Assembly: GCA_031290005.1 (NCBI GenBank)
Contig: JAITOJ010000138.1
Span: 1 to 5,353, forward strand
Direction: 5' to 3'
Origin: Treponema sp.
GTDB taxonomy: Bacteria; Spirochaetota; Spirochaetia; Treponematales; Treponemataceae
Length of the DNA stretch: 5,353 nucleotides
Shown in pieces: positions 1 to 5,353 of this stretch. The position numbers were made by a program, and so were the translations under genes. Positions within the stretch are counted from its first letter, which is position 1; each line of letters begins with the position of its first letter. The notes under the pieces are model-generated. The model did no database searches. It saw nothing but the letters and a program-made list of their open reading frames with translations, and was not told the DNA's origin.

Positions 1-71
1 CCCCCCCCCCGCCCCGCGCCGCGCGCCCCCCGCCCCCGCGCCCGCGGGCGGGCCGGCGGCCCCCCCCCCCC
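1..71. other. C/G-only low-complexity tract, probable contig-end artefact
   Basis: This stretch consists only of C and G, opening with ten C and closing with twelve C (60-71), then switches abruptly to ordinary coding sequence. On the minus strand it would be a G-rich tail directly after the last recognisable codons of the ATPase-like gene. Such tails are typical of poly-G read artefacts from two-colour sequencing chemistry, or of low-quality contig ends. It contains no stop codon in the frame of the neighbouring gene, so that gene looks open to the edge. I do not regard it as real coding or regulatory sequence. Confidence 0.75.
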
Positions 72-1643
72 GAAACTCCCCAGCCACTCGCCGATGTTGC
101 GTTTTTCTGTGTCAAACGCGACGCCGATTTTGAATAGTTGTTTGCCTGTTCCCTGCCAGGGCAGCAAATACTCTTTTGTGTCGATTTGCCGCAGCGCTTC
201 TTCCGCTGTCCCGTTCAGCTTGAACTCAAAGCAGTAGACAAACTTCTTTGTTTCCACCAGGGTGTCTATCCGTCCGGCGGCAATGCGTACTTCGGACCGG
301 CACTGCAAACCGAGCATGGTAAAAATCAGATGCACCACGGTTTGATAATAATTTTCAGTATTGGCGATTAAGTCATAGGGGATGGAGGCGAAAAACGGCT
401 TGAGCGCGTTCAGTATGCCCTCCGTATCTCCGGCGTACAGGGCGGCGAAAAAGCGCTCGAAAAAGGCGCTGCGGTTTTTTTCCGGCACGTGCAGGTATTG
501 CTCTATCAGAGACGTGGCAAAAGAGGCGCGCACTTCTATATTGGGATAATCCAAAATAAATCCGAGTTCTTCGTCGTAGCCGACGATGGTCAGATAGCCG
601 GTCTGGTACAGCAGGGGAAGGGCTGCCAGATTTTCCACGTCATAGTTGTGGAAAGCGCCGGAAAGGACGGTTTTGTTTTCCAAACGCAGGAGGTCGATAT
701 GCTGTTTTTCGATGAGGGTAATCAGAAACGTCGGCGTGCCGCTGACGTACCAATAGGAAAGGAATTCGCCGTTTTGGTCAAAGTGATTCAAAAGCCCAAA
801 GGGATTGTAGACGGTCAGGGGTTTTGGGGAAAACCGATAGCCGTTGTAAAAACGCTTGAGTTCCGCCAGATAGACGACGCGGTCTTTGCCGCGGTCTTGG
901 GCTATTTCGTCAATCCAGAGCGCGAAATCCTGTTCCAGTTCTTCCTGGGTGACGCCGCACAAATCGGCATAGCGGCTGTCCAAAGAAATATCAATAATCT
1001 GGTTCAAGTCGGAAAACACGCTCACTTGGGCGAATTTGGTTACTCCGGTCAGAAAAACAAAGCGCAGGTACGCATCGGAAGATTTGAGCACCCCATAAAA
1101 CCCTTTGAGTTCCGTCCGTATCGCGGTATGTATTTCCGGGGATTCAATGGTATTTAACAGCGGTTTATCATACTCGTCAACGATAACCGCAACCCGTTCG
1201 TGATATGTTTCGCATAACGCGGTAATCAGGCGGGCAAACCGGTCGCTGATGGTTACCCCCGTATAGGGCACTTCATACTTCTGGGCGCACTGTTCCAGCG
1301 CGCGGTTGAGGGTCGCAAAAAGCTCGCCGGTTCCATTGGCATAATTGCCGGGGTTCAAGTCAAGGCGGATAACCGGGTGAATTTTCCAATCCCAGTCCAG
1401 GGAATCAATGGCCAGGGCGCTCTGGCCCGCAATTTCTTTGAAAAGCTCCCGCCGGGCGGAGAAAACCGCATCCAGGGTGGAGCACAGCAGGGACTTGCCG
1501 AACCGGCGCGGCCGGGACAGAAAAAATACGCCTCCCGAACCGGTCAAAAGCTGGTGAATCCGTGCGGTTTTATCCACGTACTTGAAGCCGTCTTCCCGAA
1601 TTTTTGCGAAATCCTGTATGCCAATGGGCAGCCGCTGTTTCAT
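72..1643 (-). CDS. AAA-ATPase-like protein with C-terminal PD-(D/E)XK nuclease-like domain (PF09820 / DUF1703 type), C-terminus cut
   Basis: The visible 524 residues read MKQRLPIGIQDFAKIREDG at the start, the usual opening of AAA-ATPase-like (PF09820) proteins. The P-loop has the family's atypical form RPRRFGKS (residues 44-51), with K50 expected to contact nucleotide phosphate. A Walker-B-like VIVDEYDKPL follows, with DEYD at 156-159. The middle carries further family signatures: LTGVTKFAQVSVFSDLNQI and FNGYRFSP. The C-terminal DUF1703 / PDDEXK_9-type domain shows E451, GRID with D460, FEFK with E473 and K475, and Q486 with K490-Y492, a plausible complete nuclease core. The last real residues, RNIGEWLGSF, match where such proteins normally end, so probably only a few codons and the stop are lost in the C/G tract. 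Starts in the same frame exist at 1715 and 1694, but family alignment and the promoter position favour 1643. No Shine-Dalgarno site precedes it. The family is often multicopy; its biological role is unknown and DNA cleavage here is inferred only. It is divergent from the barrel gene. Confidence 0.9.
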
Positions 1644-1650
1644 GTTTGTC

Positions 1651-1680
1651 AGTATAGCACACAATTCTCCCGAATGCCAG
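1651..1680 (-). promoter_or_regulatory. Extended -10 sigma70-type promoter for the ATPase-like gene
   Basis: Read on the minus strand, TGC-TATACT (1659-1651) is an extended -10 element with five of six matches to TATAAT. CTGGCA (1680-1675) lies 18 bp upstream and matches four of six -35 bases. A run of seven A sits just upstream of it (1690-1684) and could act as an UP element. Initiation about seven bases beyond the -10 would fall at 1644-1643, on the ATG itself, so the message would be leaderless. That fits the missing Shine-Dalgarno site. Assigned by consensus only. Confidence 0.45.
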
Positions 1681-1711
1681 CACTTTTTTTCCATCAAATT
1701 GAGAGAATTGT
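1661..1711. repeat. Perfect 9-bp inverted repeat in the divergent intergenic region
   Basis: ACAATTCTC (1661-1669) is the exact reverse complement of GAGAATTGT (1703-1711), with 33 bp between the arms. The left arm lies in the -35/-10 spacer of the predicted minus-strand promoter and the right arm lies upstream of its -35. The arm centres are 42 bp apart, about four helical turns, which would suit a regulator bound at both arms on one DNA face. It could equally be a weak RNA hairpin or chance in AT-rich sequence. Confidence 0.4.
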
Positions 1712-1763
1712 CCATGTACGGCAGCGAACAATGGGTTTACGATGAGTGATATGTAGAATAACC

Positions 1764-1769
1764 AAGGAG
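1764..1769 (+). promoter_or_regulatory. Ribosome-binding site deciding the barrel gene start
   Basis: AAGGAG lies six bases before the ATG at 1776, an ideal Shine-Dalgarno arrangement. The frame is also open to an upstream ATG at 1746, but that start has no such site and would add ten residues (MICRITKEFY) in front of an otherwise clean signal peptide. The site therefore places the start at 1776. Confidence 0.85.
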
Positions 1770-1775
1770 TTCTAT

Positions 1776-3185
1776 ATGAAAAGAAGTTTTCTGGCAATCC
1801 TAATTTTCTCCATCATTGCGGGCACAGGTTTTTCTCAAGAAGTAAAAATCGGCAAGGGTACGCTGGAATTCGGAGGCAAAGTGGCCAGCGGCGTGTTTTG
1901 GGACGCCGATGACGTAATAAAAGAAACTCCCGCAGGAAGCCAAATCAATGGCGATTATATCGGCAAAGACGGCCACGTGAAGATGTGGAACGAGAGCGAT
2001 ACAAAAACCCCGCTACGGGCGGATTTAACCGCCACCTATATCAATGAAAACATCGGCTTTCGGATCCGGCTGCGGTCGGACAATGCCCTGGAGGATTTTG
2101 ACCGCGCGGTAATCGCCCGGTACGCCTACGGCTGGGCCAATCTCCTGGATAACGGAGTCAAGCTGACCGGCGGCTATATCGACCTTTCGGACAATGTGTG
2201 GGGAACCCTGGGGGACGGCGACTGGGACGTGAGTGGCAACGGTCTGCGACTGGAAGTTAAACCGTTCAAATTCTTCAATCTGGATGAAGCAGTGGCGGGA
2301 AGCCTGAATTTCGGCGCGTTCTTGCGGGTGCCCGGAAAGGACAACCCAAACAACGGCCGGGACGATGAGGGACAGGTGATATACCGGACGGTGAATCTGG
2401 AGCGGACACTCGGGGAAACCGCCATCGGCTTCCGGTATGCGCATCCTTGGTTCTATGCCGGCGCACAGCTCCAACTAGACAGCGACATTGACGGCGTGGA
2501 TATTTTTGCGGGCGTAGGCCAGCAGATTAGTTCCGCCGCCAGGGTGTGGAGCGGCGCGGGGGACGAAACCAGCCTGATGTTCGGCGTGGGCTTCACCATG
2601 CTGCCCCGGCTTACCTTGACTGCGGAAGGCAGTTTTCAGGGCCTGGGCAACTGGGAGGCCCGGGGCAACGCGGACTTGCGACAGACCCTGGCCTATACCA
2701 TTTTAGACAACAAGCTTACTTTGGGCATAAAGGCCCAGGAACTCCTCTGGGGGTACGACTTAAAGGCCCATGTAGATTATCCCCTTGAACTGACCCCCTG
2801 GATGCAGTTTAAGCCTTTTGTGCAGTACAAGGTGACCCCGGAATTTATCCCCGGCCTGGAAGTGGGTTACGGTTTTGGGCATCTGGTGAACGGCTCCCTG
2901 CTGCCCTCTACCAGCAAGAATGGGGATACTAACAACAAAGAGCGCAAATTTGTCAACGAAAAATACGACATCTTTATAAAACCGAACTTTGATTGCAACT
3001 TTTCCAACAGCTTTTCTCTGAAATTCTGGTACAAGGCCACTTTTATCGGCTTTGCCGACCTGGGGGACGACCCCATGTTCGCCGATCTCAGACAATCCGA
3101 TTCTCCGGTGGATGTTGATAATTACACCCGTCTTGATTCCCTTATGAAGCACCAGGTGGCGCTGGAATTCATTTGGACTTTTTAG
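1776..3185 (+). CDS. Predicted outer-membrane beta-barrel (porin-like) protein
   Basis: The 469-residue protein has a Sec signal peptide: MKR, a hydrophobic core (about residues 4-16), and likely signal peptidase I cleavage after TGFS (S20/Q21). The mature part is rich in alternating polar/hydrophobic strands with aromatic girdle residues, such as LEFGGKVASGVFW, LRADLTATYI, SLNFGAFLRV, LMFGVGFTML and YDIFIKPNF. It ends in VALEFIWTF, an amphipathic last strand with terminal Phe as used for BAM-dependent barrel assembly. The segment WGTLGDGDW (142-150) through GLRLEVKP (156-163) resembles, from memory, a signature of expanded outer-membrane protein families in termite-gut Treponema. I see no TonB box and no plug domain, and the length is far below that of SusC, so passive or substrate-selective diffusion is more likely than TonB-driven import. 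It is followed after 51 bp by the CBM9-like lipoprotein, which suggests co-transcription and a role in sugar uptake or surface binding. Substrate is unknown. I see no clear promoter directly upstream. Confidence 0.87.
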   Translation: MKRSFLAILIFSIIAGTGFSQEVKIGKGTLEFGGKVASGVFWDADDVIKETPAGSQINGDYIGKDGHVKMWNESDTKTPLRADLTATYINENIGFRIRLRSDNALEDFDRAVIARYAYGWANLLDNGVKLTGGYIDLSDNVWGTLGDGDWDVSGNGLRLEVKPFKFFNLDEAVAGSLNFGAFLRVPGKDNPNNGRDDEGQVIYRTVNLERTLGETAIGFRYAHPWFYAGAQLQLDSDIDGVDIFAGVGQQISSAARVWSGAGDETSLMFGVGFTMLPRLTLTAEGSFQGLGNWEARGNADLRQTLAYTILDNKLTLGIKAQELLWGYDLKAHVDYPLELTPWMQFKPFVQYKVTPEFIPGLEVGYGFGHLVNGSLLPSTSKNGDTNNKERKFVNEKYDIFIKPNFDCNFSNSFSLKFWYKATFIGFADLGDDPMFADLRQSDSPVDVDNYTRLDSLMKHQVALEFIWTF

Positions 3186-3192
3186 TGAACCC

Positions 3193-3209
3193 GCCCATTA
3201 TGAATGGGC
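3193..3209 (+). other. Intercistronic hairpin between barrel and lipoprotein genes
   Basis: GCCCATT (3193-3199) pairs perfectly with AATGGGC (3203-3209) around a three-base loop, beginning seven bases after the barrel stop codon. The next bases are TAAAAAATAAG, so the RNA lacks the U-tract of an intrinsic terminator on this strand. A role in partial attenuation, RNA 3'-end protection or unequal expression of the two genes is possible but inferred. Confidence 0.45.
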
Positions 3210-3224
3210 TAAAAAATAAGCATT

Positions 3225-3230
3225 AGGAGG
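3225..3230 (+). promoter_or_regulatory. Strong ribosome-binding site of the CBM9-like lipoprotein
   Basis: AGGAGG, a full anti-Shine-Dalgarno match, lies six bases before the ATG at 3237. The spacing is the same as for the barrel gene upstream. It fixes the start and suggests independent, efficient translation of the second gene. Confidence 0.85.
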
Positions 3231-3236
3231 CTTACA

Positions 3237-5353
3237 ATGAGAAGAATTTCGTGGTTTGGGCTGCTGTTGGCGTTTGTGACGCTGATAGCGGCATGTTCAA
3301 ATGCGACCAGTCCCCAGTCCCTTTCGGGCGCGGCGTCCGGTTCGCAGCGGTCAATTACCGACGAGTTCGGGGATACGTACCTGTTACCGTATTCACCGTA
3401 TGACTACGAGGTGCTGCTGGCAAAATTTGCCCCCGCAACAGCCGGGGATTCCAATATCTTCCTGGTTGATGGAAAATTGAATCCGGCGGTGTGGGACGGG
3501 GCGGCTGCGGCACAGGTGGATAACTTCAAGAACGCCAGCGGTGCGGCTACTGCTACAAGCGGTGTTTCGGGAACCCTGAAGGCGGTATGGGACGGCTACA
3601 CCCTGTATCTGGCGGTGACTGCCGGGGACAATACTGTGTCCAAAAACAACACCATAGAAAACAATACTTCGCGGATAGTCAATTTTACCGACACGAATAA
3701 CTGGACCAACTTTGACGGCGTTGAATTTGACATTGACTTCCTCAATGAAAAGACCCACCGCGGGGACAACAATATCCTGGGCAAGGTGAAGGTTACCCGC
3801 GGCGGCAAACTGGTTGGTACCCGTCTGAGCGGCAGCAATGGTCAGGCGGCTATCTTCGGCGACCCCTACACCAATGTGGACCACCAGGAGTTTACCGACC
3901 GGCTCAAAAGCTGGGGCGCCTACGAAGCGGGCCAGGGCTATGTGGCTTGGCTGGCTGTGGAAATCTACGCCGGAGCAGACCCCGCAAACGGTATGGCCTT
4001 TGGTTTTGATGTGATTATTCAGGATTCTCCCGCCGACAGTCAGGCGGTTACCCAAAAGACCTACTGGAGCCATAATGATAACAGCTACTACACTGACAGC
4101 AGCTCCAATATGTCGATGACTCTTGACTGGGGAACCATCGTCCTCTCCGGTCATACTGGGGATACCAGCAACTTTGCCTACAGCGACTGGATGCTCACCA
4201 ACCCCATTCGCTGGGCCAAGGGTGACCCCTGGTGGCCGCCTACTACGCCTACCAATTTTTCCTATCTGATCAATCTTCCTGATGCCGTGGCCGATTCCTG
4301 GGAACCCACTTCGTGGACCGCGTTCCAGAATGCCATAACCGCAGGAAAGGCGAAGCTAACTCAAGCCGACTCTTGGGGACGGCCTCATATTAATTTTGCC
4401 GTTACCAGCCAGGCCGAGGTTAAGACGCTGGCCCAGGCTGTTGAGGCGGGTATCGTGAACCTCAGATGGGCCGATGACCTTCTGGGAGCAACTGAGCTTG
4501 ACGCGGCGCCCCTGAACACCCTGTCGGACCCGCTCAGGTTCAAGACCAACGGCGATATTACGCCGAACGAGACTATCCCCGGTTTAACCGGCAGGAAGGG
4601 CACGCTTGTTGCGTCCGCCGCTGATTGGGCGCTCCGGGTGCGGGAAATTAAAGCCCTGGCGGCCCTCTACGAATACGGCCCCATCCCCGACGCGCCTGCC
4701 AGCCACTCGGTAGTCATCCAGTCTACCCCCCGGGTGCCCGCCCACTGGGAACACCCCGGCTGGTGGATAGTAGGGGGACTGCCCAGCAAAGTAGACGAGA
4801 CTCCCGGAGCCTATTCCCTCACCGCTACCTACACCTATAACGGCACTGAAAGCGCCTCCTGGGACGGCACTGCCGAAACCAAAATTGCCGGGTTGAACGC
4901 CCAGCCGGGAACCATGACGGACGCTTACACCTTCAGCTTTCCCTCGGAAGCGGACAAGGCGGCAAACGGTGTTACCGGCGCGGTGCCCGTGGTGCTCTCC
5001 TTTAGCGGGAGTACTCAGGCTTACCTGACCCGTGGTATCGCAATCGTGAATGTTCCGACCACTGTTACTACCGATGACCGTCAGAACGCGTGGCGGGGCC
5101 GGGACGGCACTTTCCGCGCCTTCTATCCCTATTCCAGGGGTATGAGATACGAAATCAGCAATGAGATGGCCGCCGCCTGGGGTTCAAGCCGGGCCGCGGA
5201 CGCCCTCTATGACGCGGCGGAAATGGACATTATTGAAACGCCCATAACTATTGCCAATGTTGTCAGCAGTAGTGACTTCCAGTTGGGGGACCGCTTGTCA
5301 GCGGATGGGGTTACCTGGTGGACCGTAGGACAGATCACCGGCGCGGAAACTCC
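3237..5353 (+). CDS. Large lipoprotein with CBM9-like carbohydrate-binding domain and FIVAR-like segment, 3' end cut by window
   Basis: The frame is open for 705 codons with no stop before the window edge. Residues 1-20 (MRRISWFGLLLAFVTLIAAC) form a lipoprotein signal peptide with lipobox IAAC; C20 would be lipidated, placing the protein on a membrane, probably the outer one. Residues about 75-305 resemble a CBM9-type module: DGKLNPAVWDG (78-88), TLKAVWDGYTLYLAV around W118, an acidic DGVEFDID strand (160-167), GYVAWLAVEI, MAFGFDVIIQD, and a closing DWGTIVLSG. CBM9 modules bind reducing ends or short xylan- and cellulose-type glycans in xylanases, but ligand here is unknown and no catalytic domain is visible. 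A linker with DPWWPPTTPT follows (330-339). Residues about 349-412 (SWTAFQNAITAGKAKL, then AEVKTLAQAVEAGIVNL) look FIVAR-like, a helical repeat of surface proteins. The remainder is unassigned and holds GWWIVGG (508-514) and TWWTVGQ (693-699). A further C-terminal domain may lie beyond the window. Confidence 0.87.
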   Translation, partial: MRRISWFGLLLAFVTLIAACSNATSPQSLSGAASGSQRSITDEFGDTYLLPYSPYDYEVLLAKFAPATAGDSNIFLVDGKLNPAVWDGAAAAQVDNFKNASGAATATSGVSGTLKAVWDGYTLYLAVTAGDNTVSKNNTIENNTSRIVNFTDTNNWTNFDGVEFDIDFLNEKTHRGDNNILGKVKVTRGGKLVGTRLSGSNGQAAIFGDPYTNVDHQEFTDRLKSWGAYEAGQGYVAWLAVEIYAGADPANGMAFGFDVIIQDSPADSQAVTQKTYWSHNDNSYYTDSSSNMSMTLDWGTIVLSGHTGDTSNFAYSDWMLTNPIRWAKGDPWWPPTTPTNFSYLINLPDAVADSWEPTSWTAFQNAITAGKAKLTQADSWGRPHINFAVTSQAEVKTLAQAVEAGIVNLRWADDLLGATELDAAPLNTLSDPLRFKTNGDITPNETIPGLTGRKGTLVASAADWALRVREIKALAALYEYGPIPDAPASHSVVIQSTPRVPAHWEHPGWWIVGGLPSKVDETPGAYSLTATYTYNGTESASWDGTAETKIAGLNAQPGTMTDAYTFSFPSEADKAANGVTGAVPVVLSFSGSTQAYLTRGIAIVNVPTTVTTDDRQNAWRGRDGTFRAFYPYSRGMRYEISNEMAAAWGSSRAADALYDAAEMDIIETPITIANVVSSSDFQLGDRLSADGVTWWTVGQITGAET

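Noticed and set aside
489..1157. A 222-codon plus-strand open frame within the ATPase-like gene.
   Set aside because: It is antisense to strongly recognisable family motifs (VIVDEYDKPL, LTGVTKF), its translation matches no family I know, and I see no good ribosome-binding site. It is a shadow of the real gene.
1754..1759. TAGAAT as a -10 box for the barrel gene.
   Set aside because: It matches the consensus in five of six bases, but transcription would start inside the Shine-Dalgarno site and no credible -35 lies 16-18 bp upstream.
2025..2474. Minus-strand open frames opposite the barrel gene, the longest of 149 codons.
   Set aside because: The plus strand carries a signal peptide, barrel strands and a terminal Phe across this region; the antisense products look low-complexity and have no start signals.
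3193..3220. Intrinsic terminator after the barrel gene.
   Set aside because: The hairpin is short and is followed by an A-rich stretch instead of a U-tract on the coding strand; the next gene follows closely with a strong ribosome-binding site.
3393..4154. A 253-codon minus-strand open frame opposite the lipoprotein.
   Set aside because: It lies against the CBM9-like domain, whose motifs are clear on the plus strand. The Val/Gly-rich antisense translation is a codon-bias by-product.
1776..5353. A true SusC/SusD pair.
   Set aside because: The barrel is about half the length of SusC and has no visible plug or TonB box, and the lipoprotein lacks SusD-type helical TPR features; only the functional logic is similar.
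1..5353. CRISPR array, tRNA, rRNA, insertion sequence or attachment site.
   Set aside because: I saw no regularly spaced direct repeats, no cloverleaf with anticodon arm, no transposase motif and no terminal inverted repeats with target duplications.

Overview
The window most likely comes from a spirochaete related to Treponema, possibly a gut-dwelling lineage. Three things point there. Genes use strong Shine-Dalgarno sites (AAGGAG, AGGAGG), which argues against Bacteroidota. There is an outer-membrane type beta-barrel ending in an aromatic-rich strand with C-terminal Phe. The barrel also carries a WGT...GLRLEVKP pattern that I associate, from memory and without a search, with the expanded outer-membrane protein families of termite-gut treponemes. 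Base composition looks moderately GC-rich. The genus is an inference.

Layout. Bases 1-71 are almost pure C/G low-complexity sequence and look like a contig-end sequencing or assembly artefact. Bases 72-1643 on the minus strand encode a nearly complete AAA-ATPase-like / PD-(D/E)XK nuclease-like protein; its reading frame runs into the artefact, so only its last few codons and stop seem to be missing. Bases 1644-1775 are a divergent intergenic region. It holds an extended -10 promoter for the minus-strand gene, placed so that the transcript would be leaderless or nearly so, and a perfect 9-bp inverted repeat. Bases 1776-3185 on the plus strand encode a 469-residue secreted beta-barrel protein. 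After a 51-bp gap containing a short hairpin, bases 3237-5353 encode the first 705 residues of a large lipoprotein, cut by the window edge. It has a CBM9-like carbohydrate-binding domain followed by a FIVAR-like helical segment and a long region I cannot assign.

How the genes may work together. The barrel and the lipoprotein are co-directional, closely spaced and each has its own good ribosome-binding site, so they are probably one transcription unit. A pore-type outer-membrane protein next to a sugar-binding lipoprotein suggests a glycan capture and uptake pair, similar in logic but not in sequence to SusC/SusD of Bacteroidota. This is the most interesting hypothesis in the window and remains inference. 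The divergent ATPase/nuclease-like gene belongs to a family of unknown biological role and has no obvious functional link to the pair.
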